From the NCBI GenBank assembly GCA_030643245.1, contig DAOWME010000130.1:1-8426 (forward strand): a DNA stretch of 8,426 nucleotides, written 5' to 3'. Of the stretch, positions 1-6,611 are shown piece by piece. The notes below the pieces were generated by a model that was not told where the DNA came from, did no database searches, and worked only from the letters and a program-made list of their open reading frames with translations. This stretch comes from Deltaproteobacteria bacterium. Lineage in GTDB: Bacteria; Desulfobacterota; UBA8473. Position numbers and translations under genes: made by a program. Position 1 is the first letter of the stretch, and every line of letters begins with the position of its first letter.

Positions 1-139
1 TCAGGCCATCTTTGACCGATCTTCAAACACAAAATCCTCAAAATAGTTCGACTATTCCTGCGGTTTTGCGTTTTCAGATCGAACAAATCTGACCTAAATC
101 TGAGCGCCAACTTGAGGAAGTTATTTCGTCCCCGTCCCT
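1..139. repeat. Partial copy of a MITE-like repeat (copy 1, left end outside window)
   Basis: This segment aligns with 4831-4970 over its whole length with about 12 differences, including one single-base gap, so the two are roughly 91% identical. About 43 bases of the left end, present in the complete copy at 4788-4830, would lie outside the window. The right end carries the family's terminal sequence at 118-139 (core TTCGTCCCCGTCCCTT). The inner hairpin is kept: AATAG and CTATT face each other around a short loop near position 50, and CAAAA pairs with TTTTG further out. No open reading frame of note is present, so the element is non-autonomous. What mobilised it is not visible here. Confidence 0.85.
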
Positions 140-288
140 TATTATTGGACCCGCTGTCGGAATGCAGTCATAACTACACGAAATGAATACGGAAGTTAAT
201 TGATGAATACGCTAGATGGGACGACTCAATTATAATAATGATATCTCTTGTCTTACCGACGGAAAAGCACAATTATTAAAAGCGTAAT

Positions 289-317
289 ATTTTATTATAA
301 ATGGCAATATTTGTCAA
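289..317 (-). promoter_or_regulatory. Predicted sigma-70-type promoter pointing left
   Basis: On the minus strand a perfect -35 box TTGACA (317-312) is followed by a 17-base spacer and TAAAAT (294-289), five of six matches to the -10 consensus. Transcription would start near 282 and run left through repeat copy 1 and out of the window. No convincing reading frame starts within the window downstream of it. It probably drives a gene beyond the left edge whose leader contains the repeat, or a small RNA. Both are inferences. Confidence 0.5.
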
Positions 318-359
318 GCAATAATTTTCACCCTGAAATAATCGCCTTGCCATCATCCA

Positions 360-378
360 AATAAGGGACGGGGACGAA
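360..378. repeat. Isolated left-end remnant of the repeat family
   Basis: The 19 bases AATAAGGGACGGGGACGAA are the exact reverse complement of 125-143, the right end of repeat copy 1. They also match the left end of the complete element at 4788 over AGGGACG and the following GG.CGAA. Similarity stops after position 378, and the pgk stop codon begins only six bases later. It is either a decayed element or a solitary REP-like unit. Confidence 0.7.
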
Positions 379-383
379 CATAT

Positions 384-1694
384 TTATTTTGGTTGCCTTC
401 CTCCGTTTTCCATCAGACCCTTTATGGGCTCTAGGCCGTATGGAGTGCCTTCCTGTATTGCCTTTAGGACGGTCCCTCCCCCTGTGAAAAAATAATACTG
501 AGCATTATGTAATACCGCAAGATACAGCCCGGGACAAAGATCTTTGAACTCCTGTAATGTATCTCCGCCACCGTACAGCTTCTTCGCCTCTCTGTTCTGG
601 TCAATAGTCCTATCGAGTGCCTCGGAACCTGCTGTAAAATGGGGGGTAAATCCCATTACTGCATTTACGAAGATCGTATTAGCCTCTCTTATGAGACCTG
701 ATACCGTGGTGTCATCAAAGGATCTGGGATCAACATCCATTATATATCCAACTCTCTTTCCCCTTTTAAAATCCTTGATGGATATTGTTCTGTATTTCCC
801 CTCAATCTTTCCTTCAGGGGTATCCGACTCAACCACGTAGGGCAGCTCAACCACCTTATGATTCTTCTTGTCGGCCTCAACCAATTCTTGGGCGGCAATA
901 ATATCGGACTCGGAGACACCCTCGATTTTAACACCATACTTGGCGCTCAGAAAAGTGTTGTAAATAAGACCGCCAAGGATGAGATGGTCCACTTTCTTAT
1001 AGATCTCTTTTAACGGTCCTATTTTGGTATCATATTTAGCGCCGGCAACAACGGCTACAAAGGGCCTGGTGGGCTCCAACACATGCCTTAGATGGCCTAT
1101 CTCTTGTTGCATCAGGAATCCAGAGAATGAGGGCAGGTGTTTTGTTATATCGTATGTTGAAGCACTGGGGCGCCAACTCCCGAAGGCATCATTGACAAAG
1201 ACATCTGCCAAGCCCGCAAGCTGTAAGGCAAAGTTTTCCCGAACACGTCCCTCACCCTCTTCTCCCTGAAACCATCTTGTGTTGGGAAGATATATTCCCC
1301 CTATCTTTCTATTCATCAAGTCCTTTATGGCCAGGTTTATAGATGTATCTATACTTGGAATCCCTCTGGGAGAGTCCGTATTAAACTCAGGTATATGAAA
1401 CTTGATGTACAGTTTGCGTTCCAGATACTCTACAATAGGTTTAACAGAATTGCCCGGTTCACAATTGATCTCTCCTGTCTTTTTGTTGCGGGGCCTGCCC
1501 ACATGGGTCATCAGTATAGGGCGCCCTCCCCTTTCCACAATGTTGTAGATCGTCCCTAACGTACAGTCGATCCTGTAAGGGTCTCTTATGCCACCTCTTT
1601 TGACCACATTATGATCAACCCTCAATAAAACGATCTTCCCATCAAGATCTGCGTCTTGTATTAACGGAAATCTTGGATCAAAGCTACCTTCCAT
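384..1694 (-). CDS. pgk: Divergent phosphoglycerate kinase
   Basis: The family's reaction is reversible phosphoryl transfer between 1,3-bisphosphoglycerate and ADP, a cytosolic step of glycolysis and gluconeogenesis. The 436-residue product is slightly longer than usual bacterial PGKs (about 390-400). Recognisable substrate-side elements are RVDHN (25-29), R41, HVGRP (64-68) and R140. Nucleotide-side elements are AGAK and the second lysine (K220, K224), GGGDT (375-379) and TGGGT (404-408). Several hallmark motifs are altered. RVDFNVP reads RVDHNVV, the HRAH loop reads GSWRPSAS (172-179) with both histidines lost, and NGPMGVFE reads NAVMGFTP (344-351), losing the usual glutamate. The ATG at 1694 is chosen because AGGAGG lies eight bases upstream; the longer frame to 1727 has no comparable site. 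A fold-level PGK call is secure, but catalytic activity or a paralogous role is uncertain. It is bracketed by repeat ends at 360-378 and 1782-1806 and divergent from uvrA. Confidence 0.88.
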   Translation of the reverse strand: MEGSFDPRFPLIQDADLDGKIVLLRVDHNVVKRGGIRDPYRIDCTLGTIYNIVERGGRPILMTHVGRPRNKKTGEINCEPGNSVKPIVEYLERKLYIKFHIPEFNTDSPRGIPSIDTSINLAIKDLMNRKIGGIYLPNTRWFQGEEGEGRVRENFALQLAGLADVFVNDAFGSWRPSASTYDITKHLPSFSGFLMQQEIGHLRHVLEPTRPFVAVVAGAKYDTKIGPLKEIYKKVDHLILGGLIYNTFLSAKYGVKIEGVSESDIIAAQELVEADKKNHKVVELPYVVESDTPEGKIEGKYRTISIKDFKRGKRVGYIMDVDPRSFDDTTVSGLIREANTIFVNAVMGFTPHFTAGSEALDRTIDQNREAKKLYGGGDTLQEFKDLCPGLYLAVLHNAQYYFFTGGGTVLKAIQEGTPYGLEPIKGLMENGGRQPK

Positions 1695-1754
1695 CTCTTG
1701 CACCTCCTGAAAATAAATGCAGATCAATGCTACTATCTTCCAACTTTTTGTGCA

Positions 1755-1783
1755 ATATTATCCGCACCCACCTCCAAAATCAA
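1755..1783 (-). promoter_or_regulatory. Possible pgk promoter
   Basis: On the minus strand TTGATT (1783-1778) is followed by a 17-base spacer and TAATAT (1760-1755), with four of six consensus matches in each box. This would give a leader of about 55 bases before the pgk ATG at 1694. The -35 end touches the repeat-end remnant at 1782-1806, so the repeat may have contributed part of the promoter. The call rests on consensus matching only. Confidence 0.35.
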
Positions 1784-1807
1784 GGAAATTTTGGCCTCGT
1801 CCCTTAG
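1782..1807. repeat. Isolated right-end remnant of the repeat family
   Basis: The sequence ends in TTTTGGCCTCGTCCCTTAG, about 19 of 24 positions matching the right end of the complete element. The 15 bases GGCCTCGTCCCTTAG (1793-1807) are the exact reverse complement of 4785-4799, the left end of the element behind uvrA. It lies in the divergent pgk-uvrA intergenic region. No element body is recognisable next to it. Confidence 0.65.
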
Positions 1808-1959
1808 CAACTTCTCAAAAGCTAATAGCGGTTACTGTGCGTGGAATTTGTTTTGCAATTCAAGTCACAATGAATTACCTTAAGGGGTTGATTCTTCCAT
1901 GTGACCAGAAGATGAATATCTGGGCATCGTGCGGACAATATATTTGAGGGTAAATAATC

Positions 1960-4782
1960 ATGATAACCAACAAGATAATAATCAAAGGGGCTCGAGAACA
2001 CAACCTCAAGAATTTTGATCTGGAAATTCCCCGGGATAAGCTTGTGGTGATTACTGGATTAAGTGGCTCCGGAAAATCAACCCTTGCCTTTGACACCATC
2101 TATGCTGAAGGTCAACGACGATATGTGGAGTCTCTCTCGGCTTATGCTCGCCAATTCCTGGAACAGATGGAAAAACCTGACGTTGATTCCATTGAGGGAC
2201 TGTCACCGGCCATCTCTATCGAGCAGAGGCCTATCAGCAAGAATCCTCGTTCCACTGTGGCAACGGTCACGGAGATTTATGACTATCTCCGGGTATTATT
2301 CGCCAGGGTTGGCAAACCCCATTGCTATAAGTGCGGTAAAGAGATTCTCTCTCAAACCGTTCAGCAAATCGTTGATCAAGTGATGAGATTATCCGAGGGG
2401 ACCCGGTTCATCATCTCAGCGCCGATCGTCAGGGGGAGGAAGGGAGAATATAGGAAGGAGTTAAATCAATTACGTAAGGATGGTTATGCCAGGGTTAAAA
2501 TTGATGGGGAGATAAGAGACCTGGGTGAAGAAATCATCCTCCATAAGAACAAAAAGCACCACATAGACGTGGTAATAGACCGGCTCATCATGAAAGAAAG
2601 TATAAAAAAAAGGCTTGCAGACTCTCTGGAAACCGGTCTGAAACTTTCTCAAGGGATTGTCAAAATCGAGATAATCGAAGGGGAGAAACTAATATTCAGC
2701 GAAAAATTTGCCTGTGTAGACTGCGGAATAAGTTATCCGGAGATAACCCCGAGGATGTTCTCCTTTAATAACCCCTATGGGGCATGCCCTGTTTGCGGAG
2801 GATTGGGCACGACCATGTACTTTGATCCTGAGCTCATTGTACCAAACCCCGATCTCTCCCTGAGAGAAGGAGCAATTTCTCCATGGGTCAGGAGAAACTC
2901 GACTTACTTTCATCAGATGTTGGATGCCTTGTGTGAGCATTACACGATAAACATCTATTCTCCCTTCAAAGACCTCCGCCCCGAAGTTCAACACGTCTTC
3001 CTCTATGGTTCCGGAGAAGAGAAGATACGATTTTATTTCGAATCAGACGGAAAGAAAACATTTCACCACAAAGCGTTCGAAGGGGTTATATACAACCTTG
3101 AACGCCGGTACAGAGAAACCGACTCTCTCTTTATTCGTAAAGACATAGAGAGATACGTGAACAACCGTCCTTGCCCCAAATGCCATGGAAGTAGGTTACG
3201 TCAGGAGAGCCTCTTCATTACAGTGAACGGCCGGGCAATCTCTGATATAACAAAACTCTCAGTCAGTGATGCCTACCAATTCTTCTGTAATATCAGACTG
3301 AGCGAGCGAGACATGGAGATCGCCAGGCGGATATTGAAAGAGATTCAAGAAAGACTAGGATTCCTCTTAAATGTTGGGGTGGATTATCTGACCCTGGATC
3401 GTGCTTCGGCTACACTGTCCGGGGGAGAAGGACAACGCATTAGGCTCGCCACCCAGATTGGTTCGACCCTGGTCGGCGTGCTATATATACTCGATGAACC
3501 GAGTATAGGACTACACCAAAGGGATAATATCAGACTCCTTCAAACCCTGAGAAGACTGCGGGATCTGGGCAATACCGTGCTTGTTGTGGAACATGATCAG
3601 GAGACCATCCTTTCATCAGACTTCATAGTAGATATGGGTCCGGGAGCTGGCGATGATGGGGGCAGGGTAGTCTTTTCTGGAACACCACAAGAAATAATAA
3701 AGGATAGTAGTTCTCTGACGGGAAGGTACCTGTCCGGGGACCTGTCTATTTCCGTGCCAGCCAAACGACGGAGACCAGGCAAGAAGTACTTGCTTATCAA
3801 TGGCGCGTCCCAAAACAATCTGAAAGAGATATCGGTTAAGGTCCCCCTTGGATTGCTCAACTGTGTAACAGGAGTTTCCGGTTCAGGAAAAAGTACACTG
3901 GTAATCGATACCTTATACAGGGCATTAGCTCAAAAACTCTATCAGTCCAAAGATAGACCCGGCAAAGTCATGGAGATTAAAGGCCTTGAACATGTCGACA
4001 AGATCATAGATATAAACCAAAGTCCCATAGGCAGAACCCCACGTTCTAATCCAGCAACTTATACCGGACTTTTCACCCATATCAGGGAGCTGTTCGCCAA
4101 GCTCCCGGAATCGAGAACCCGGGGGTATAGGCCTGGAAGATACAGTTTCAACGTAAAGGGGGGAAGGTGTGAGGCCTGTAAGGGCGACGGCCTAATAAAG
4201 ATAGAGATGCATTTTCTCCCCGATGTTTATGTTATGTGTGAGGTCTGTAAGGGAAAACGGTACAACAGGGAAACACTGGAGATAGAATATAGAGGTAAGA
4301 ATATCGCCGATATTTTGGACTTGACGGTAACCCAGGCCCTTGCTTTTTTCAGCAGGATCCCAACGATTAGAGCAAAACTCCAAACCCTTTCTGAAGTGGG
4401 CTTAGGTTACATAAAATTAGGACAGTCGGCGACTACCCTGTCCGGAGGAGAGGCCCAAAGAGTGAAGCTTGCAAAGGAGTTAAGCAAGAAGGGTACAGGC
4501 AAAACCCTGTACATACTGGACGAGCCCACCACAGGCCTCCACTTTGCCGATATTCAGAAGTTACTGAATGTATTGAATAGACTTGTGGACGCAGCGAATA
4601 CGGTTATTGTAATAGAGCACAACCTCGACGTTATAAAAACCGCAGATTTTATCATTGATCTGGGTCCGGAAGGTGGAGAGAAAGGTGGTGAAGTGGTGGC
4701 GTGTGGTACGCCAGAGGAATTGATCGGTGTTCATAAATCCTATACCGGTCAATTTCTGAGGAAGGTGATTCACACAAATTAA
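1960..4782 (+). CDS. uvrA: UvrABC excision repair system, ATPase subunit UvrA
   Basis: UvrA forms a dimer that scans DNA with UvrB, recognises bulky lesions and loads UvrB for incision by UvrC. The 940 residues match the E. coli protein in length, and the two-half ABC architecture is complete. The first half has Walker A GLSGSGKST (33-41), LSGGE (486-490) and LDEP (511-514). The second has Walker A GVSGSGKST (638-646), LSGGE (827-831) and LDEPTTGLH (853-861). Zinc-binding cysteine pairs are C252/C255 with C276/C279 in the first half and C737/C740 with C760/C763 in the second. Two further CxxC pairs occur at 122/125 and 405/408. The start fits a GAGGG site nine bases upstream. No frameshift or missing motif is seen. 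I found no clear SOS (LexA) box upstream, and no strong promoter. The gene appears monocistronic, being followed after six bases by a repeat element and then by a convergent operon. Confidence 0.98.
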   Translation: MITNKIIIKGAREHNLKNFDLEIPRDKLVVITGLSGSGKSTLAFDTIYAEGQRRYVESLSAYARQFLEQMEKPDVDSIEGLSPAISIEQRPISKNPRSTVATVTEIYDYLRVLFARVGKPHCYKCGKEILSQTVQQIVDQVMRLSEGTRFIISAPIVRGRKGEYRKELNQLRKDGYARVKIDGEIRDLGEEIILHKNKKHHIDVVIDRLIMKESIKKRLADSLETGLKLSQGIVKIEIIEGEKLIFSEKFACVDCGISYPEITPRMFSFNNPYGACPVCGGLGTTMYFDPELIVPNPDLSLREGAISPWVRRNSTYFHQMLDALCEHYTINIYSPFKDLRPEVQHVFLYGSGEEKIRFYFESDGKKTFHHKAFEGVIYNLERRYRETDSLFIRKDIERYVNNRPCPKCHGSRLRQESLFITVNGRAISDITKLSVSDAYQFFCNIRLSERDMEIARRILKEIQERLGFLLNVGVDYLTLDRASATLSGGEGQRIRLATQIGSTLVGVLYILDEPSIGLHQRDNIRLLQTLRRLRDLGNTVLVVEHDQETILSSDFIVDMGPGAGDDGGRVVFSGTPQEIIKDSSSLTGRYLSGDLSISVPAKRRRPGKKYLLINGASQNNLKEISVKVPLGLLNCVTGVSGSGKSTLVIDTLYRALAQKLYQSKDRPGKVMEIKGLEHVDKIIDINQSPIGRTPRSNPATYTGLFTHIRELFAKLPESRTRGYRPGRYSFNVKGGRCEACKGDGLIKIEMHFLPDVYVMCEVCKGKRYNRETLEIEYRGKNIADILDLTVTQALAFFSRIPTIRAKLQTLSEVGLGYIKLGQSATTLSGGEAQRVKLAKELSKKGTGKTLYILDEPTTGLHFADIQKLLNVLNRLVDAANTVIVIEHNLDVIKTADFIIDLGPEGGEKGGEVVACGTPEELIGVHKSYTGQFLRKVIHTN

Positions 4783-4787
4783 AACTA

Positions 4788-4970
4788 AGGGACGAGGCCG
4801 AAATAACTTCCCCATTTGTGCATCTTATCTTCAGGCCATCTTTGCCCGATCTTCAAGCACAAAATCCTCGAAATAGGTCAAACTATTCCTGCGGTTTTGC
4901 GCTTTCAGATCGAACAAACCTAACCTAAATCTGAGCGCCAATTTGAGAAAGTTATTTCGGCCCCGTCCCT
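4788..4970. mobile_element. Complete 183-bp MITE-like, self-complementary repeat element (copy 2)
   Basis: The 22-base ends at 4788-4809 and 4949-4970 are inverted repeats with one mismatch (core AGGGACGAGGCCGAAATAA against its partner). Complementarity continues inward: 4847-4876 pairs with 4883-4912 at about 22 of 30 positions, ending in AATAG/CTATT around a six-base loop at the exact centre. TAA abuts the GGGACG/CGTCCC ends on both sides (4786-4788 and 4970-4972), compatible with a 3-bp target duplication, although TAA could also be part of the end sequence. No protein is encoded. Copy 1 at 1-139 is about 91% identical. Starting six bases past the uvrA stop, the folded RNA could also protect or end the uvrA transcript. 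It may be a MITE or a REP/BIME-type element served by a transposase elsewhere. Confidence 0.8.
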
Positions 4971-4973
4971 AAC

Positions 4974-5016
4974 ATTGGCTTTGAAGGCACTTAAGGGCGG
5001 TGCCTTCAAAGCCAAT
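4974..5016. terminator. Perfect 17-bp inverted repeat between convergent uvrA and atpE
   Basis: ATTGGCTTTGAAGGCAC (4974-4990) and GTGCCTTCAAAGCCAAT (5000-5016) are exact reverse complements around a nine-base loop. It lies 73 bases beyond the atpE stop and 191 bases beyond the uvrA stop. No T-run follows the stem on either strand, so it is not a textbook intrinsic terminator. It could act as a bidirectional transcript-end or RNA-stability hairpin for both convergent units. The hairpin itself is certain; the function is inferred from position. Confidence 0.55.
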
Positions 5017-5089
5017 AGCAAAAAAGTTCATGAACCATTCACACTCTTGCCCAATCAACCCACAAGCTCAACAACTGGGGAAAAAATCT

Positions 5090-5419
5090 TTACAGTTTTC
5101 CATAAAGCATAAAAGATATTACAAGAGCATAGATAACCAGGGATTCAATCAACGCAAGACCGATAATCATTGGCGTCAATATCTGACCCGAAGCCCCTGG
5201 ATTTCTGGCAATACCTTCAAGTCCAGCCGCGATGGCTCTACCTTGTCCCATTCCGCCACCAAAGGCGGCAACTCCAATGGCAAATCCACAGGCTATCGCA
5301 ATAGCACTCTTCACAGTGGAATCCAGTGCCCCGGCCTCTTCTGTCGCAAAAGCCAGTGGAACAATGGAAAACAAGGTGAAAATTAAAAGAAGAAAACACA
5401 CAATACCCCTTCGCCTCAT
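5090..5419 (-). CDS. atpE: ATP synthase Fo subunit c (proteolipid)
   Basis: Subunit c forms the membrane rotor ring that carries ions and turns the central stalk. The 109-residue product starts with a cleavable-looking signal peptide: MRRR, a hydrophobic core, then PLAFA before TEE, suggesting cleavage near residue 25. The mature part has two membrane helices joined by the polar loop RNPGAS (72-77). The first helix has the glycine-rich GGGMGQGRA segment with Q59. The second has the ion-carrying E92 in IESLVIY, with S93 and Y97. Q, E-S and Y match the ligand set of sodium-binding rings, but the usual threonine after the serine is leucine. The ATG at 5419 is preferred, with AAAGGAGGG six bases upstream; a TTG at 5425 would lie directly against that site. 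It is last in the Fo operon, 61 bases after atpB. Confidence 0.95.
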   Translation of the reverse strand: MRRRGIVCFLLLIFTLFSIVPLAFATEEAGALDSTVKSAIAIACGFAIGVAAFGGGMGQGRAIAAGLEGIARNPGASGQILTPMIIGLALIESLVIYALVISFMLYGKL

Positions 5420-5425
5420 CCGCAA

Positions 5426-5434
5426 CCCTCCTTT
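5426..5434 (-). promoter_or_regulatory. Strong atpE ribosome binding site
   Basis: AAAGGAGGG on the minus strand ends six bases before ATG 5419. It decides the start against the in-frame TTG at 5425. A near-perfect site fits the need to make subunit c in excess over the other Fo subunits, which is an inference from known stoichiometry. Confidence 0.75.
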
Positions 5435-5480
5435 CTATTTGAGATTATTAGAAAAACTTGAAAACCAGCAGTTTTTTTAA

Positions 5481-6194
5481 CTAGTGTTCTTCAGAAAGCG
5501 CACCAGACAGGTACATCATTGAAAGAAGAATAAACACTAATGCTTGAATGAAAGAAACAAACATTCCAAGGCCAAGCGCCACGATGGGGACAAGTAATGG
5601 GATCAAACTGGAAAAGATCATCAAAACCAGATGATCCCCTGTCATATTTCCGAACAGCCTGAGAGACAGCGATAATGGACGGGCCAGATGGCTTATAATC
5701 TCAATGGGAAACATCAGCGGGGCTAACGGCCAAAACGGTCCCATAAACTGTTTAACATAGCGCCATCCATGTCTCCTGATCCCCACATAGTGATAATAGA
5801 AAAACACAGTAAGTGCACACGAAGCCGTTGTATTGATATTGTCCGTGGGGGGTGAAAAGCCCGGAATGAGCCCCAGCAGGTTGCAAAACAATATATATAT
5901 GGCAAGGGTACCGATCAAAGGCAAAAACCTTCTCCCCTCGTGTCCTATGGTATCTTCCAGCACCCCGAGAAGTGTTTGCACGATCACTTCCCCAATGTTC
6001 TTAATACTTACCTTGCCTTCAGGTATAAGGTCTTTAGACTTTCTTCCATAACCGACTAAGACGAAAAAAGTAAGGACCATAACTACCAGTAGCACGCTAC
6101 AGACAGCGGTGGAATCATGCTCATGTCCCCCCACCAGAGAGGTAAGAGCGTCAAAGAAGGGAAGCTGCGAAACCCACGAAAAGTCATGCCCCAT
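5481..6194 (-). CDS. atpB: ATP synthase Fo subunit a
   Basis: Subunit a is the stationary membrane channel that passes ions to and from the c-ring. The 237 residues lie in the usual bacterial range and show several hydrophobic helices. The hallmark segment SLSLRLFGNM contains the essential arginine (R179, equivalent to E. coli R210). FIQALVF near 215-221 carries Q217, the equivalent of the conserved glutamine in the last helix. The position equivalent to E. coli E219 is histidine (H188). NLLGLIPG (105-112) is another family signature. The polar N-terminus HEHD (24-27) precedes the first helix. The ATG at 6194 has AAGGAGA nine bases upstream, and this site overlaps the atpI stop codon. The gene lies between atpI and atpE in the Fo operon. 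Confidence 0.97.
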   Translation of the reverse strand: MGHDFSWVSQLPFFDALTSLVGGHEHDSTAVCSVLLVVMVLTFFVLVGYGRKSKDLIPEGKVSIKNIGEVIVQTLLGVLEDTIGHEGRRFLPLIGTLAIYILFCNLLGLIPGFSPPTDNINTTASCALTVFFYYHYVGIRRHGWRYVKQFMGPFWPLAPLMFPIEIISHLARPLSLSLRLFGNMTGDHLVLMIFSSLIPLLVPIVALGLGMFVSFIQALVFILLSMMYLSGALSEEH

Positions 6195-6209
6195 AATATA
6201 GAATCTCCT

Positions 6210-6611
6210 TTACTTCTTTTTCAGCACCTGAACAAACTGATCGAGCACAATTCCGCCAAATACCGTTGACAATCCCACTGCCAGGCCGGGCGTGCTCACA
6301 ACCCGATAATTGATCAACAGAAATATGACCGCCGCAAGCACGGCAAACTTAAAAAAATAACTCAACACGAAAGCCGGCCTGACCTTAGATGTTTTAATGA
6401 GGCCTCTTTCAATAATTCTCCGTAGGAGCCAAAAATTAAGAATAACAATAACCCCTCCCAAAAAGACCCCCAGAGTAATGGCGGGTGATTTATAGATCAC
6501 GCTTCCCATCGTCAAAACCAGGCATACGATAACATTGTTCCTCTCAATCGCGGTCAGCTTTGATCCGTTCTTGTCTTCAATCAAATAATCACTCCGGGCT
6601 GTTTCCACCAT
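6210..6611 (-). CDS. atpI: ATP synthase subunit I (AtpI-type assembly protein)
   Basis: The 133-residue protein has about four hydrophobic segments (roughly 26-41, 43-63, 80-101 and 107-123) and a basic tail ending KKK, as in AtpI proteins. The family assists assembly of the c-ring or of the whole complex and is not part of the final core enzyme. Sequence conservation in this family is low, so the call relies on length, topology, the segment GVFLGGVIVILNFWLLRRII (48-67) and position just before atpB. The start at 6611 lies inside the end of atpZ (23-base overlap), with an AAGGAAG site about nine bases upstream. Its stop codon TAA is the beginning of the atpB ribosome binding site, which suggests coupled translation. 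Confidence 0.82.
   Translation of the reverse strand: MVETARSDYLIEDKNGSKLTAIERNNVIVCLVLTMGSVIYKSPAITLGVFLGGVIVILNFWLLRRIIERGLIKTSKVRPAFVLSYFFKFAVLAAVIFLLINYRVVSTPGLAVGLSTVFGGIVLDQFVQVLKKK

Larger units (their letters stand above)
140..383. other. Gene-free spacer between repeat copy 1 and the pgk stop
   Basis: I see no coding region in this AT-rich stretch. It contains a leftward sigma-70-type promoter (289-317), a repeat-end remnant (360-378), and a 9-base direct repeat, ATGAATACG, at 183-191 and 203-211. The direct repeat has a 20-bp period and could be a regulator site, but that is only suggestive. No hairpin followed by a T-run was found downstream of pgk, so the pgk terminator is not identified. 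Confidence 0.5.

Noticed and set aside
1695..1727. 11-codon extension of pgk to an upstream ATG
   Set aside because: The extension includes the AGGAGG site that serves ATG 1694 and has no site of its own.
1698..1947. Two overlapping plus-strand open frames in the pgk-uvrA intergenic region
   Set aside because: No good ribosome binding site, no conserved-looking composition, and part of the sequence is the repeat-end remnant.
1860..1959. Possible uvrA promoter with TTGATT near 1889
   Set aside because: The best -10 candidate at 17-18 bases matches only about half of the consensus, and no LexA-like box was recognised.
5028..5037. GTTCATGAAC palindrome followed by TTTTTT on the minus strand after atpE
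   Set aside because: As a hairpin it leaves only three base pairs, too few for a terminator stem.
5000..5386. Plus-strand open frame of 128 codons over atpE
   Set aside because: It runs antisense through atpE and begins inside the 17-bp hairpin. The product has no recognisable motif, and the minus-strand proteolipid is unmistakable.
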